Positions 35,054-45,514 of a DNA stretch of 49,033 nucleotides are shown here, one piece after another. The stretch's first letter is position 1; each line of letters opens with the position of its first letter. A program made the position numbers and the translations under genes. Origin of the DNA: Pseudomonadota bacterium (GTDB lineage: Bacteria > Pseudomonadota > Gammaproteobacteria > JAKAQQ01). The stretch is from contig JAJZYM010000007.1 in NCBI GenBank assembly GCA_021798115.1, forward strand, positions 1-49,033. Direction: 5' to 3'. The notes below the pieces were generated by a model that worked only from the letters and a program-made list of their open reading frames with translations, ran no database searches and was not told the DNA's origin.

Positions 35054-36151
35054 GTGCCGGCGCGACGCGACTATTACGAAATTCTGGGAGTGGACCGCGG
35101 TGCCGACGCCGAGGCCATCAAGCGCGCCTACCGGCGTCTCGCGATGCGCCATCACCCCGATCGCAATTCGGGCGACGCCGAGAGCGAGGAGCGCTTCAAG
35201 GAATGCCGCGAGGCCTTCGAGGTCCTGAGCGATCCGGAAAAACGTCACCTCTACGACACGTACGGACACGAAGGCCTTCAGGCCTCCTCGGGCGGCGGCT
35301 TTGGGTTCGACATCGGGGATGTCTTCGGCAACTTTTTCGAGCAGATCTTCCAGGCCGCGGGCGGCGAGACCCCCGGGGGCGATCTCGGTCTGCGCTGGGA
35401 CATCGATCTCGAGGAGGCCTATCGGGGCGGGCGGATCCGGGTGCGCTACGAAGCGCTTGACCTCTGTCCCGAGTGCCGGGGGAGCGGGGCCCGCCCCGGA
35501 ACGGGCCTGCGCACGTGCCCGCGCTGCCGTGGAGCGGGGGCGCTGCGGATGCAGCGGGGCTTTTTCACCGTCCAGCAGACCTGTCCCGAGTGCGGCGGAC
35601 GGGGGAGGGTTCTCGAGGCGGTGTGCGAACCGTGCCGAGGTGAGGGACGGCGCCCGGCGGAGCGGGAGATCGAGCTCGAACTCCCTCCCGGCGTCGCGGA
35701 CGGCACGCGTTTTCGCATCCGCGGGGCCGGTCATGCGCACGGCCGGGGGCACGGGAATCTCCTTCTCGAGATCGGCGTTCGGGCCCATCCCCTTTTCCGC
35801 CGCGAGGGCGACGACCTGGTCTGCGAGGCCCCGGTGGGGTTCACCACGCTTGCCCTCGGGGGCGCGATCGAGCTTGCGACCTTCGACGGTCCGCGTCGTC
35901 TCGAGGTGCCCGCCGGAACGCAGAGCGGTGAGGAACTCGCCATTGCGGGCGGGGGCATGCCCCGTGCGCGCGGGCCGGGGCGGGGTCGTCTGCGGGTGCG
36001 CCTCGAGGTCGAGATCCCACGGGGTCTCGATGAAGAACAGCGCCGTCTTCTCCGGCTGTTCGAGGAGACCCTGGCGGACGAACAGAAGCCGCGACACATC
36101 CGTTTCACCGAGCGGCTGCGGGACCTTCTCCACCGGCGGGAGAAAGCGTGA
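35054..36151 (+). CDS. dnaJ: Chaperone protein DnaJ (Hsp40)
   Basis: The DnaK co-chaperone stimulates ATP hydrolysis and delivers clients. The 365-residue product has a J domain with His34-Pro35-Asp36 (HHPDRN) and a Gly/Phe-rich linker (GGGFGFDIGDVFGNFF). Four zinc-finger repeats follow (CPECRGSG, CPRCRGAG, CPECGGRG, CEPCRGEG), then the C-terminal substrate-binding domains. GTG 35054 has AGGAG before it. The stop overlaps dapB by 4 bases. Confidence 0.97.
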   Translation: MPARRDYYEILGVDRGADAEAIKRAYRRLAMRHHPDRNSGDAESEERFKECREAFEVLSDPEKRHLYDTYGHEGLQASSGGGFGFDIGDVFGNFFEQIFQAAGGETPGGDLGLRWDIDLEEAYRGGRIRVRYEALDLCPECRGSGARPGTGLRTCPRCRGAGALRMQRGFFTVQQTCPECGGRGRVLEAVCEPCRGEGRRPAEREIELELPPGVADGTRFRIRGAGHAHGRGHGNLLLEIGVRAHPLFRREGDDLVCEAPVGFTTLALGGAIELATFDGPRRLEVPAGTQSGEELAIAGGGMPRARGPGRGRLRVRLEVEIPRGLDEEQRRLLRLFEETLADEQKPRHIRFTERLRDLLHRREKA

Positions 36152-36906
36152 GCGCTTCCACCCCGGCCCCTCTTGCCGTCGCCGTCCACGGAGCGGGGGG
36201 ACGCATGGGGGGGGTGCTCTGCCGCCTGCTCGCCGCGGCCACGGATCTCCGCCTGGTGGCGGCCTGGGGGCGGAGCGGCGACGCCCGCCTCGGTTGTGAT
36301 GTGGGCACCCTCCACGGCCTCGGTCCCCTCGGCGTCCCCCTCGAACGGTTGGGGGTTCGGGGGATACGGCCGGCGGTCGTCGTTGATTTTTCGCTGCCCG
36401 CCGCGGGGCCGGCCCTCGCCGAGTTTTGCCGCGAGGAGCGGCTCCCGCTCGTCTCGGGAACGACCGGCGACGAGGACCCGGAGCGCACGTTCGGCCGTGC
36501 GGCCGACGTCGTTCCCGTACTCTGGGCGCCGAACTTCTCGCCCGCGCTCGCCGCCCTCGCCGAGGTCCTGCCGACCCTCGCGGGCCTTCTCCCCGAGGTG
36601 GCTCTGGGGGTCCTCGACGTGCACCACGCGCGCAAGAGGGACGCCCCCTCGGGGACGGCGCTCCGCCTCGCGCAGCTCGCCGGATCGGGAACCCGCCCCG
36701 TCGCGACGGCCTCGCTCCGTCTCGGAGAGGTGGTGGGCGAGCACGTCCTCTACTTCGAGGGAGCGGACGAGAGACTCGAGATCCGCCACCGCGTGCACGA
36801 CCGCAGTGTTTTCGCCCGCGGTGCGCTCCTGGCCGCCCGCCGGCTGGTCGCCCGCGGGCCGGGCTGGTACCGCATCGCCGACGTCCTTCGCGATCCGCCT
36901 CCCTGA
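36148..36906 (+). CDS. dapB: 4-hydroxy-tetrahydrodipicolinate reductase
   Basis: It reduces the DapA product with NAD(P)H on the way to lysine and diaminopimelate for peptidoglycan. The 252-residue length is slightly short. VAVHGAGGRMGGVLCRLL is the Rossmann motif. VSGTTGDED and APNFSPALAALA stand where E. coli has SGTTG and APNMSVG. The catalytic HH-K set is kept in DVHHARKRDAPSGTALR. GTG 36148 overlaps dnaJ (GTGA), which places it in the chaperone operon, a common gammaproteobacterial order. Confidence 0.93.
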   Translation: MSASTPAPLAVAVHGAGGRMGGVLCRLLAAATDLRLVAAWGRSGDARLGCDVGTLHGLGPLGVPLERLGVRGIRPAVVVDFSLPAAGPALAEFCREERLPLVSGTTGDEDPERTFGRAADVVPVLWAPNFSPALAALAEVLPTLAGLLPEVALGVLDVHHARKRDAPSGTALRLAQLAGSGTRPVATASLRLGEVVGEHVLYFEGADERLEIRHRVHDRSVFARGALLAARRLVARGPGWYRIADVLRDPPP

Positions 36907-36949
36907 GGCTCGAGGCACGGCCCGGCTCCGAGGGCCGAGAGGGGGCCGC

Positions 36950-36955
36950 TATAAT
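36950..36955 (+). promoter_or_regulatory. -10 element of the carAB-greA operon
   Basis: A perfect TATAAT in the context CCGC-TATAAT-GCGG lies 43 bases after dapB. No good -35 is seen. The start of transcription would be near 36962, giving a leader of about 125 bases that contains a short ORF (37034-37090). Confidence 0.65.
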
Positions 36956-37033
36956 GCGGTCTTTAAGGCCACCACGAATCTTCCGCGCCCCCGGCAACGG
37001 GTGTGGCCCCGCGCGTGTGCGAGGTGCCTCCCG

Positions 37034-37090
37034 ATGACCGACCGACCGCCGCCCGTCCCCGCCCGCCGCGCACCGGGGACCGTCTCGTGA
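37034..37090 (+). CDS. Putative 18-residue carA leader peptide (Pro/Arg-rich)
   Basis: ATG 37034 is preceded by GAGGTG at 7 bases. It opens an 18-codon ORF encoding [18 protein letters not shown]. Its TGA (37088-37090) overlaps the carA GTG (37087-37089) as GTGA. The peptide has five Pro, including a PPP run that can stall ribosomes without EF-P, and three Arg. carA itself has only a weak GGGGA site. Translation of this ORF could therefore deliver ribosomes to carA. Being a real peptide is inference; no homologue is recognised. Confidence 0.45.
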   Translation: MTDRPPPVPARRAPGTVS

Positions 37091-38226
37091 GCCGGGCTCT
37101 TCTCGCGTTGGCCGATGGCCGGGTTTTCTCGGGCAAGGGGCACGGGCCGCACGGTGTTCGGGTCGGTGAGGTGGTTTTCCAAACCTCCCAGACGGGCTAC
37201 CAGGAGATCCTGACCGATCCCTCCTACAGCGGTCAGATCGTTGTCTTCACGGTGGCTCATCTCGGCAACGTGGGGGTCAACCCCGAGGATCGGGAGAGCG
37301 CCCGGCCCCAGACGGCGGCTTTCGTGACCCGCCACCTGAGTGCCGTGCCGAGCAGCTGGCGGGCGCGCGGGAGTCTTCCGGATTTCCTGGCCGAACACGA
37401 TCTTCCCGCCCTCTCGGAGGTGGACACGCGGGCGCTCACGCGCCACCTGCGCGACGGCGGGGCGCAGAACGGTTGTCTCATCCACGCGCCCGATCCCGAT
37501 CCCGAAGAGGCGATCGCCCGGGCCCGGAGCTGCCCTTCGCTCGTCGGCGACGATTCGGCCGCACGGATCGGCACCCGCACCGCCTACGAGTGGAGCGAAG
37601 GACTCTGGGGAGGCGCCGGGCGGCCTTCTTCCGCCGGTCCCCGTGTCGTGGTTTACGACTTCGGGGTGAAGACGACGATCCTCCGCCAGCTCGCCGCCCG
37701 CGGCTGTCGCGTCCGGGTGGTGCCCGCCTCGACCCCGCTCGAGGAGGTGCGGGCCTTGGGGGCGCACGGGGTCGTCTACAGCAACGGGCCGGGCGATCCG
37801 GCCGCCATGGGAGGAGCGGTGGCGACCCTGCGTCTCCTCGTCGAGACGGGCCTCCCCTTCTTCGGGATCTGTCTCGGTCACCAACTCCTGGCTCTGGCAC
37901 TCGGGGCCCGGACCTACAAGATGAAGTTCGGGCACCACGGCGCCAACCACCCGGTGGCAGATCTCGGAGCGGGAACGGTCGCGATCAGCAGCCAGAACCA
38001 CGGGTTCGCCGTCGACGAGACGAGTCTTCCGCCCGGTGTCCGTGTCGGCCATCGTTCGCTCTTCGACGGAACGGTCCAGGGGCTTGTGCTCGAGGGTCGC
38101 CCGGTGTTCTCGCTTCAGGGGCACCCCGAGGCGAGTCCGGGTCCGCACGATCTCGCTCCCGCCTTCGATCGTTTCGTCGCCCTTGCCACCGCCCGTCAGG
38201 AGGCCGCCCGTGCCCAAGCGCCGTGA
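37087..38226 (+). CDS. carA: Carbamoyl-phosphate synthase small subunit (glutaminase)
   Basis: It hydrolyses glutamine and channels ammonia to CarB for carbamoyl phosphate, shared by arginine and pyrimidine synthesis. The 379-residue product starts [15 protein letters not shown] and has [20 protein letters not shown], the nucleophile Cys262 in [16 protein letters not shown], and [15 protein letters not shown] with the catalytic His-Glu. GTG 37087 matches the family N-terminus; an in-frame GTG at 37003 would add 28 unconserved residues. The last 17 bases overlap carB. Confidence 0.94.
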   Translation: MSRALLALADGRVFSGKGHGPHGVRVGEVVFQTSQTGYQEILTDPSYSGQIVVFTVAHLGNVGVNPEDRESARPQTAAFVTRHLSAVPSSWRARGSLPDFLAEHDLPALSEVDTRALTRHLRDGGAQNGCLIHAPDPDPEEAIARARSCPSLVGDDSAARIGTRTAYEWSEGLWGGAGRPSSAGPRVVVYDFGVKTTILRQLAARGCRVRVVPASTPLEEVRALGAHGVVYSNGPGDPAAMGGAVATLRLLVETGLPFFGICLGHQLLALALGARTYKMKFGHHGANHPVADLGAGTVAISSQNHGFAVDETSLPPGVRVGHRSLFDGTVQGLVLEGRPVFSLQGHPEASPGPHDLAPAFDRFVALATARQEAARAQAP

Positions 38227-41200
38227 TATCCGCACGATCCTCGTGATCGGTGCCGGGCCGATCGTCATCGGTCAGGCCTGCGAGTTCGATTATTCCGGGA
38301 CCCAGGCCGTGCGGGCGCTGCGCGAAGAGGGCTACCGGGTGGTCCTGGTCAATTCCAACCCCGCGACGATCATGACCGACCCGGCCATGGCCGACGCCGT
38401 CTACATCGAGCCGCTCGAGCACGACACGCTCGTGCGTGTTCTCGAGAACGAGCGGCCCGAGGCGCTGTTGCCGACGATGGGCGGGCAGACGGCGCTCAAC
38501 CTCGCTCTGGAGCTCGACGCCTCGGGTGCGCTCGCGCGCCTCGGCGTGGAACTCATCGGGGCCCGGCGTGAGGCGATCGAGATCGCCGAAGACCGCGAGA
38601 AGTTCCGGGCGGCCATGACCGGCATCGGGCTCGAGACGCCGCCGTCGCGCGCCGTCCGTAGCCTCGAGGACGCGCTCCTTGCGCAGGGCGAGATCGGTTT
38701 CCCGGCCGTGATCCGGCCCTCCTTCACGCTCGGCGGGACCGGCGGGGGGATCGCCTACAACCGCGAAGAGTTCGTCGAGATCGCCGAGCGTGGGCTCGCG
38801 CTCTCGCCGACGCACGAGATCCTCGTCGAGCGTTCGCTCCTCGGCTGGAAAGAGTTCGAGCTCGAGGTCGTGCGCGACGGACGCGACAACGTGATCGTGG
38901 TCTGCGGCATCGAGAATCTCGACCCGATGGGGGTGCACACCGGTGATTCGATCACCGTCGCCCCGATCCAGACCCTCACCGACAAGGAATATCAGGCGAT
39001 GCGGGACGCGGCCGCGGCCGTGGTCCGGCGGGTGGGGGTGGACACCGGCGGGGCCAACGTGCAGTTTGCGGTCGATCCCGCGAACGGCCGGCTCAACGTC
39101 ATCGAGATGAACCCCCGTGTCTCGCGTTCCTCGGCGCTCGCCTCGAAGGCGACGGGGTTCCCGATCGCGCGTGTGGCGGCCAAGCTCGCCGTGGGCTACA
39201 CGCTCGACGAGCTCCGTAACGAGATCACCGATGGGCGGACGCCCGCCTCGTTCGAGCCCACGCTCGACTACGTCGTGGTCAAAGTGCCCCGCTTCACTTT
39301 CGAAAAATTCCCCGAGACCCAGAAGCGCCTCGGCACGCAGATGCAGTCGGTGGGCGAGGTCATGGCCGTCGGGGGGTCGTTCCCGGAGGCCCTGCAAAAG
39401 GCGCTGCGCGGACTCGAGATGGGGATCGACGGGCTCGCCTCGCCCCTCCTCGAGGATTTCGCGGCCGCTCCGCGGCGCGCGGGGGGGGCGCCGTCGGCCG
39501 ACGATCTCGGTCGGGTCCTCTCCCGGGAGGAGTCGCTCGCGCGTGTCCGGGGAGCTCTGACGACCCTCGTGCCGGAGCGTCTCCACTGGGTGGCCGACGG
39601 CTTTCGAGTGGGGCTCGGTGTGGAAGAGGTCTACGGGTTGACCGCGATCGACCCCTGGTTTCTTCGCGAGATCGCCGATCTCGTGGAGGACGAGCGCGCG
39701 CTGAGCGGCCGTCGTCTCGCCGATCTCGGGCGGGAGGATCTCCGACGCCTCAAGCGCAAGGGGTTTGCCGACTCTCGGCTGGCTACGCTTCTCGGCACGG
39801 ACGAAGACGAAGTACGCGCGCGCCGCCACGCGCTCGGGCTGCGTCCGGTCTACAAACGGATCGATTCCTGCGCCGCCGAGTTCCCGACCTCGACCGCCTA
39901 TCTCTACTCGACCTACGACGGGGAGGAGGACGAGGCTGAACCCGACGCGCGGCCCAAGGTCGTCGTTCTCGGCGGCGGCCCCAACCGGATCGGCCAGGGC
40001 CTCGAATTCGACTACTGCTGCGTGCACGCCGCCATGGCACTGCGCGAGGACGGGTACGAAACCCTCATGATCAACTGCAATCCCGAGACGGTGTCGACCG
40101 ATTTCGACACGCAGGACCGGCTCTACTTCGAGCCCCTCACGTTCGAGGACGTGAGCGAGGTGATCGACCGCGAGCGACCCGGGGCGGTGATCGTCCAGTA
40201 CGGCGGGCAGACGCCCCTCAAGCTGGCCGCGCGCCTGGCCGCCGCGGGCGTGCCGATCCCGGGAACGAGCGCCGAGGCCATCGACCGGGCGGAGGACCGC
40301 TCGCGTTTCCAGTCCCTCGTCGCCGAGCTCGGTCTTCGCCAGACCGAGAGCCGCAGTGTGCGCACGGCCGAGGAGGCCCAGGCCGCGGCGGACGTCCTCG
40401 GTTTCCCGCTCCTGGCGCGTCCCTCCTACGTGCTCGGCGGCCGGGCGATGGAGGTCCTCTTCGACCACGCGGAACTCGCGGCGTACATGACGACGCTCCT
40501 CGCCACGCCTCAGGTGCTTCCGGTCCTTCTCGACCGCTACCTGACGCACGCGCTCGAAATCGATGTCGACGTCGTGGCCGACGGGCACGAGGTTTTGATC
40601 GGGGGGATCATGGAGCACGTCGAGCACGCCGGTGTGCACTCGGGCGATTCGGTCTGCTCGCTGCCTGCGCAGAGCCTCGAGGAGACGACCCTCGCGCGCG
40701 TGCGCGAACAGAGCGTGGCTCTCGCCCGGGCCCTCGGGGTGGTGGGCCTGATGAACGTGCAGTTCGCCGTCCAGGACGGGGAGGTCTATCTCCTCGAGGT
40801 CAACCCGCGGGCGTCGCGCACGGTGCCGTTCGTGTCGAAGGCCGTCGGTCTTCCGCTCGCCAAGATCGGGGCGCGGGCGATGATGGGCCGGAGCCTTGCC
40901 GCGCAGGGCGTGGACGCGCGCGAGACGCGGCCGCGCTACGTCTCCGTCAAGGCCCCGGTGTTCCCGTTCCTCAAACTGCGCGGCTCGGACCCGATCCTCG
41001 GGCCGGAGATGAAGTCCACCGGCGAGGTCATGGGCATCGGCGAGAGCTTCGGGGAGGCCTACGCCAAGGCCCAGCTCGCGGTGGGCACGCGCCTGCCGCG
41101 CGGCGGCCGCGTCCTCCTCTCGGTCCGCGACCGCGACAAGCCCGCCGCGCTCCTGCTCGCCCGCGAGCTCGTCGCCCGCGGGTTCCGCCTGGTGGCCACG

Positions 41201-41506
41201 CGGGGGACGGCCCGCTATCTCGAGGAGCACGGGCTCGCGTGCCCGTCCGTGCCGAAGGTCCGTGAGGGCCGCCCGCATGTGGTCGATCTCATCATCAACG
41301 GGGAGGTCGACCTGATCGTGAACACCACCGAAGGGCGGCAGGCGATTGCCGAATCGCGCTCGATCCGGCGGGAAGCGATGCAGCGCAAAGTCACGTACTA
41401 TACGACCATTGCCGCGGCGCTCGCGACCCTGCATGCCCTCGATTTTCAGGGCGGTCTCGCCGTGCGTCCCCTCGATCGTGTTCTCAAGGAGATTCGTGCC
41501 TCGTGA
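38210..41506 (+). CDS. carB: Carbamoyl-phosphate synthase large subunit
   Basis: It makes carbamoyl phosphate from bicarbonate, ammonia and two ATP. The 1,098-residue product has two homologous ATP-grasp halves. The first begins [21 protein letters not shown] with [15 protein letters not shown], the second [20 protein letters not shown] with [15 protein letters not shown]. An oligomerisation domain lies between them. The C-terminal allosteric MGS-like domain ([19 protein letters not shown]) follows, where UMP and ornithine act in E. coli. AGGAGG precedes GTG 38210 by 6 bases. The stop overlaps greA. Confidence 0.97.
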   Translation: MPKRRDIRTILVIGAGPIVIGQACEFDYSGTQAVRALREEGYRVVLVNSNPATIMTDPAMADAVYIEPLEHDTLVRVLENERPEALLPTMGGQTALNLALELDASGALARLGVELIGARREAIEIAEDREKFRAAMTGIGLETPPSRAVRSLEDALLAQGEIGFPAVIRPSFTLGGTGGGIAYNREEFVEIAERGLALSPTHEILVERSLLGWKEFELEVVRDGRDNVIVVCGIENLDPMGVHTGDSITVAPIQTLTDKEYQAMRDAAAAVVRRVGVDTGGANVQFAVDPANGRLNVIEMNPRVSRSSALASKATGFPIARVAAKLAVGYTLDELRNEITDGRTPASFEPTLDYVVVKVPRFTFEKFPETQKRLGTQMQSVGEVMAVGGSFPEALQKALRGLEMGIDGLASPLLEDFAAAPRRAGGAPSADDLGRVLSREESLARVRGALTTLVPERLHWVADGFRVGLGVEEVYGLTAIDPWFLREIADLVEDERALSGRRLADLGREDLRRLKRKGFADSRLATLLGTDEDEVRARRHALGLRPVYKRIDSCAAEFPTSTAYLYSTYDGEEDEAEPDARPKVVVLGGGPNRIGQGLEFDYCCVHAAMALREDGYETLMINCNPETVSTDFDTQDRLYFEPLTFEDVSEVIDRERPGAVIVQYGGQTPLKLAARLAAAGVPIPGTSAEAIDRAEDRSRFQSLVAELGLRQTESRSVRTAEEAQAAADVLGFPLLARPSYVLGGRAMEVLFDHAELAAYMTTLLATPQVLPVLLDRYLTHALEIDVDVVADGHEVLIGGIMEHVEHAGVHSGDSVCSLPAQSLEETTLARVREQSVALARALGVVGLMNVQFAVQDGEVYLLEVNPRASRTVPFVSKAVGLPLAKIGARAMMGRSLAAQGVDARETRPRYVSVKAPVFPFLKLRGSDPILGPEMKSTGEVMGIGESFGEAYAKAQLAVGTRLPRGGRVLLSVRDRDKPAALLLARELVARGFRLVATRGTARYLEEHGLACPSVPKVREGRPHVVDLIINGEVDLIVNTTEGRQAIAESRSIRREAMQRKVTYYTTIAAALATLHALDFQGGLAVRPLDRVLKEIRAS

Positions 41507-41991
41507 CGACAGCTTCCGGACGTGTTCCCATGACCCGCCGCGGCGCCGAGCGCCTGCGGGAGGAGCTCAAACACCTGAAAACCGTCGAGCGTCCCCGGAT
41601 CGTTCAGGCCATCGCCGAAGCGCGCGCCCACGGCGATCTAAGGGAGAACGCCGAATACCACTCGGCCCGCGAGCGCTCGGGGTTCATCGAGCGGCGCATC
41701 CAGGAGATCGAGTCCAAGCTGGCGCGTGCGGAGATCATCGACGTGAGCCTGCTGCCCGCGAGCGGGCGGGTCGTCTTCGGGGCCACGGTGGTCGTGGCCA
41801 ACGCGACGGACGGCACGAGCCAGCGATACGAGATCGTGGGTGAGGACGAGGCCGACGCCGCCGAGGGACGCCTCTCCTACAACTCGCCGCTCGGGCGCGC
41901 GCTCATCGGGCGCGAAGAGGGAGAGCACGTGAGCCTCGAGGTCCCCGCCGGCCACCTCGAGATCGAGATCCTCGAGGTGCACTATGGCTGA
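41503..41991 (+). CDS. greA: Transcript cleavage factor GreA
   Basis: GreA rescues backtracked RNA polymerase by stimulating RNA cleavage. The 162-residue product has the coiled-coil domain with the acidic tip ([19 protein letters not shown]) and the C-terminal FKBP-like domain ([39 protein letters not shown]). GTG 41503 overlaps the carB stop as GTGA. The carA-carB-greA order is known from Pseudomonas and relatives. Confidence 0.96.
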   Translation: MTTASGRVPMTRRGAERLREELKHLKTVERPRIVQAIAEARAHGDLRENAEYHSARERSGFIERRIQEIESKLARAEIIDVSLLPASGRVVFGATVVVANATDGTSQRYEIVGEDEADAAEGRLSYNSPLGRALIGREEGEHVSLEVPAGHLEIEILEVHYG

Positions 41992-42012
41992 GGACGCAGC
42001 GGCCGGGATTCC

Positions 42013-42639
42013 GTGAGCGGGAACCGGCGCGGGCGCGGCTGGTTCGACGACCACCGCCGTGATCCTTACGTCCGACGGGCCTGGGCCGAGGGACTCCCGT
42101 CGCGGGCGGGCTTCAAGCTTGCCGAGATCGACCGCCGCGCGCGGCTCCTGCGTCCGGGGCTTCGGGTCCTCGATCTCGGGGCCGCGCCGGGGAGCTGGAC
42201 CCTCTACGCCCGCGCGCGCGTCGGCCGGACGGGGCGCGTGACCGCCGTCGACCTCGTGCCGTTCGCGGCCCCGGCGGACGTGCGCCTCATCCTTCGCGAT
42301 GTGCGGGAGACGGACGCTCTCCTCGAGGATCTCGGGGGGGAGGAGGCCGCGGGCGGGATGGACTTGATTCTCTCCGATCTCGCCCCCAAGTTGACCGGTG
42401 TGCGGGAACGGGATCAGGAAGCCGTGGCCGCGCTGGGAAGGGCCGTGGTGGTGCTGGCGCGGGGTCTTCTGACGCCCGCGGGCGCCCTTCTTCTCAAAAC
42501 CTTTCACGGCGAAGGCGGCCGCGAGGTCCGCGCCGCGCTCGCAGAGGCCTTCGCCGAGGTGAAGACGCTCAAGCCCCCCGCCTCCCGGGCGGAGAGTTCC
42601 GAGCACTATCTTCTGGCCCGCGCGGCCCGGATCGTGTAG
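42013..42639 (+). CDS. rlmE: 23S rRNA 2'-O-ribose U2552 methyltransferase (FtsJ/RrmJ)
   Basis: It methylates U2552 of 23S rRNA during 50S assembly using SAM. The 208-residue product shows the SAM loop VLDLGAAPGSWT and the K-D-K-E catalytic tetrad: Lys35 in SRAGFKL, Asp122 in LILSDLAPK, Lys162 in LLLKTFHGEG and Glu197 in ASRAESSEHYLLA. It stands 21 bases after greA and before ftsH, as in E. coli. The YhbY RNA-binding protein gene, often found between greA and rlmE, is missing. Confidence 0.95.
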   Translation: MSGNRRGRGWFDDHRRDPYVRRAWAEGLPSRAGFKLAEIDRRARLLRPGLRVLDLGAAPGSWTLYARARVGRTGRVTAVDLVPFAAPADVRLILRDVRETDALLEDLGGEEAAGGMDLILSDLAPKLTGVRERDQEAVAALGRAVVVLARGLLTPAGALLLKTFHGEGGREVRAALAEAFAEVKTLKPPASRAESSEHYLLARAARIV

Positions 42640-42711
42640 CCTGATGGGGTGATTCGGGCGTTGTAACGTGGGATGCGGGGCGGTGTCCCGGGTTCCCGGT
42701 GGAGTGGAAAC

Positions 42712-44658
42712 GTGAACAACCAGATGCTCAAGACCGCACTCGTCTGGGCGACCATCGTCGTCGGACTTCTCCTGGTCGTCAGTTATTTCGGGCGGCAGAC
42801 GCCGGGCGCGCAGCGTCTCACCTACTCGCGCTTCCTCACGGAAGTCCGCGAAGGCCGTGTGGCCCGCGTCGAGTTCCGTGGCCCGCGCATCGAGGGCGCC
42901 CTCACCTCGGGGTCGCGTTTCCGCACCTACGCGCCGGTGCCCGACGATCCCACACTCGTGCGCCGCCTTGTCCGCGACCACGTGACGGTCCTCGCCAAGC
43001 CGCCGTCCCACGACCGCTTCATGAGCGGTCTGATCGAAGACGTCATCTTTGGGGCGCTCTTCCTCTTCGGCATGTGGTGGTTCCTTCTCCGCCCCATGCA
43101 GGGCGGCGGCGGCGGCCGGGGGGCCTTTTCCTTCGGGCGCAGCCGCGCGCGCATGCTCACGGAGGATCAGGTTCGGGTGACCTTCAACGACGTCGCCGGA
43201 GCCGACGAAGCCAAGGAGGAGGTCGTCGAGCTGGTCGAGTTCTTGCGCGACCCCGGCAAGTTCCAGCGTCTCGGCGGCCGCATCCCGCGCGGGGTTCTTC
43301 TGGTCGGCCCTCCGGGCACGGGCAAGACCCTTCTCGCCAAGGCCATCGCCGGCGAGGCCAAAGTGCCGTTTTTCAGTATCTCGGGATCCGATTTCGTCGA
43401 GATGTTCGTCGGCGTCGGTGCCTCGCGCGTGCGCGACATGTTCGAGCAGGCGAAGAAGCACGCCCCCTGCATCATCTTCATCGATGAGATCGACGCCGTC
43501 GGCCGCCACCGAGGCGCGGGGCTCGGCGGCGGGCACGACGAGCGCGAGCAGACGCTCAACCAGCTTCTCGTCGAAATGGACGGCTTCGCCGGCAACGAGG
43601 GCATCATCGTCATCGCCGCGACCAACCGTCCGGACGTTCTCGATCCGGCGCTTCTGCGTCCGGGCCGCTTTGATCGCCAGGTCGTGGTGCCGCTTCCGGA
43701 TGTGCGCGGCCGCGAGCAAATTCTCCGGGTGCACATGCGTCGTCTCCCGCTGGGAAACGACGTCCGCCCCGATCTCATTGCCCGTGGAACCCCGGGGTTC
43801 TCGGGCGCCGATCTCATGAACCTCGTGAACGAGGCCGCGCTCTTTGCGGCGCGCGGCAACAAGCGGACGGTCGATATGACCGACTTCGAGCGCGCGAAGG
43901 ACAAGATCCTGATGGGCAGCGAACGCCGTTCGATGGTGATGAACGATCAGGAAAAGAAGCTGACCGCCTACCACGAGGCCGGCCACGCCATCGTCGGGCT
44001 GCACGTGCCCGACCACGACCCGGTCTACAAGGTGAGCATCATCCCGCGGGGCCGCGCGCTCGGCGTCACCATGTTTCTCCCCGAGGCCGATCGCTACAGC
44101 TACAGCAAGCGGCGTCTCGAGAGCCAGATTTGCTCGCTCTTCGGCGGGCGCATCGCCGAAGAGCTCGTCTTCGGGCCCGAACAGGTCACGACCGGGGCGT
44201 CGAACGACATCGAGCGAGCCACCGAGATCGCGCGCAACATGGTCACCCGCTGGGGTCTCTCGCAACGGCTGGGGCCCCTGGCCTACAGTGAGGAAGAAGG
44301 CGAGATCTTCCTCGGACGGACGGTCTCGCGGCACAAGCAGGTCTCGGACGAGACGACCCACGTCATCGACGAGGAAGTGCGTGGGATCGTCGAAACGAGC
44401 TACAAGCGCGCGAAACAGATCCTTCTCGAACAACGCCAAGAGCTCGATCTCATGGCCGAGGCGCTCATCCGTTACGAGACCATCGACAGCGAACAGATCG
44501 AGGATATCCTGGCCGGCAAGCCTCCGCGCCCTCCGGCCGGGTGGAACGAGACCACGCCCGAGCCTCCGCCCGGTGGAACGGCCGCCGCTCCGGCCACCCC
44601 GCGGGGCGACGGAAGTTCGAACGACGGCGTCGTCGTCGGTCCCGCCGGTCAGCACTGA
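42712..44658 (+). CDS. ftsH: ATP-dependent zinc metalloprotease FtsH
   Basis: This membrane-bound AAA+ protease degrades misfolded membrane proteins and regulators such as sigma-32 and LpxC. The 648-residue product has TM1 (about residues 6-24), a small periplasmic domain and TM2 ([17 protein letters not shown]). Walker A is GPPGTGKT near residue 200, Walker B IIFIDEID, the second region of homology [20 protein letters not shown], and the zinc site His421-Glu-Ala-Gly-His425. GTG 42712 follows GGAGTGG and gives the usual N-terminus [12 protein letters not shown]; an upstream ATG at 42673 is not needed. Confidence 0.97.
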   Translation: MNNQMLKTALVWATIVVGLLLVVSYFGRQTPGAQRLTYSRFLTEVREGRVARVEFRGPRIEGALTSGSRFRTYAPVPDDPTLVRRLVRDHVTVLAKPPSHDRFMSGLIEDVIFGALFLFGMWWFLLRPMQGGGGGRGAFSFGRSRARMLTEDQVRVTFNDVAGADEAKEEVVELVEFLRDPGKFQRLGGRIPRGVLLVGPPGTGKTLLAKAIAGEAKVPFFSISGSDFVEMFVGVGASRVRDMFEQAKKHAPCIIFIDEIDAVGRHRGAGLGGGHDEREQTLNQLLVEMDGFAGNEGIIVIAATNRPDVLDPALLRPGRFDRQVVVPLPDVRGREQILRVHMRRLPLGNDVRPDLIARGTPGFSGADLMNLVNEAALFAARGNKRTVDMTDFERAKDKILMGSERRSMVMNDQEKKLTAYHEAGHAIVGLHVPDHDPVYKVSIIPRGRALGVTMFLPEADRYSYSKRRLESQICSLFGGRIAEELVFGPEQVTTGASNDIERATEIARNMVTRWGLSQRLGPLAYSEEEGEIFLGRTVSRHKQVSDETTHVIDEEVRGIVETSYKRAKQILLEQRQELDLMAEALIRYETIDSEQIEDILAGKPPRPPAGWNETTPEPPPGGTAAAPATPRGDGSSNDGVVVGPAGQH

Positions 44659-44665
44659 GCGGCGG

Positions 44666-45514
44666 GTGGTGGCCGAGTTTTTCGACTGCGGAGGGGTCCT
44701 CCTCCCGCTCGATCGTCCCCACGTCGTCGGGATCCTCAACCTCACGCCCGATTCCTTTTTTGACGGAGGACGCCACACCGACCCCGCCCGTGCGGCCGAA
44801 CGGGCGTGGCGGATGGTGGAGGAGGGGGCTTCCCTCGTCGAGCTCGGCGGGGAATCGACCCGCCCCGGCGCCCGCCCCGTCCCCCCGGACGAGGAACGCC
44901 GCCGTGTGCTTCCCGTCCTCGAACGGATCCGGGATCTCCCCGTCCCGCTCGCCGTCGATACGAGCGATCCCGCGCTCATGCGGGAGGCCGCCGCGCGCGG
45001 GGTCCGGCTCGTCAACGACGTTCGTGCGCTCGCCCGCCCCGGGGCGCTCGAGGCGGTGCGCGACTCGGGCCTGGCGGTCTGCCTCATGCACATGCGGGGC
45101 GAGCCTCCCACCATGCAGGACGATCCCTGCTACACGGACGTCGTGGAGGACGTGCACGCGTTTTTGGCCGACCGGCGTAGCGCGGCTCTCACCGCGGGCA
45201 TCGGCGCGCGGTCGATCCTCCTCGACCCCGGATTCGGTTTTGGCAAGACCCTCGCCCACAACGCTGCGCTTCTCGGCGCCCTCGGCCGTTTCCGTGATCT
45301 CGGCTGTCCGCTTCTCGTGGGCCTCTCGCGCAAATCCTTCGTGGGGGCTCTCGCGGGAGGACCGCGTCCCGTGAGTGAGCGCCTGGCGGGAAGTCTCGCC
45401 GCCGCGGTTCTCGCTTACGGAAACGGCGCGACGTTCCTGCGCGTTCACGACGTGGCGGCCACCCGCGACGCCCTGGCTCTCGTGCACGCCGTTCGGTCGG
45501 GGGCGGCGGCGTGA
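44666..45514 (+). CDS. folP: Dihydropteroate synthase
   Basis: It joins p-aminobenzoate to hydroxymethyl-dihydropterin pyrophosphate in folate synthesis and is the sulfonamide target. The 282-residue product shows VVGILNLTPDSFFDGG, ASLVELGGESTRPGARPV, VDTSDPALM, RLVNDVRAL and LLVGLSRKSFVGAL. Two adjacent GTG codons (44666, 44669) are possible starts; neither has a strong ribosome site, and the gene begins 8 bases after ftsH. The stop overlaps glmM by 4 bases. Confidence 0.94.
   Translation: MVAEFFDCGGVLLPLDRPHVVGILNLTPDSFFDGGRHTDPARAAERAWRMVEEGASLVELGGESTRPGARPVPPDEERRRVLPVLERIRDLPVPLAVDTSDPALMREAAARGVRLVNDVRALARPGALEAVRDSGLAVCLMHMRGEPPTMQDDPCYTDVVEDVHAFLADRRSAALTAGIGARSILLDPGFGFGKTLAHNAALLGALGRFRDLGCPLLVGLSRKSFVGALAGGPRPVSERLAGSLAAAVLAYGNGATFLRVHDVAATRDALALVHAVRSGAAA

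Noticed and set aside
37985-41434. 1,149-codon open frame on the minus strand opposite carB (and similar long frames opposite aceE, dnaK and ftsH)
   Set aside because: High GC content leaves long antisense frames open. They lack family motifs and mirror strongly conserved genes.
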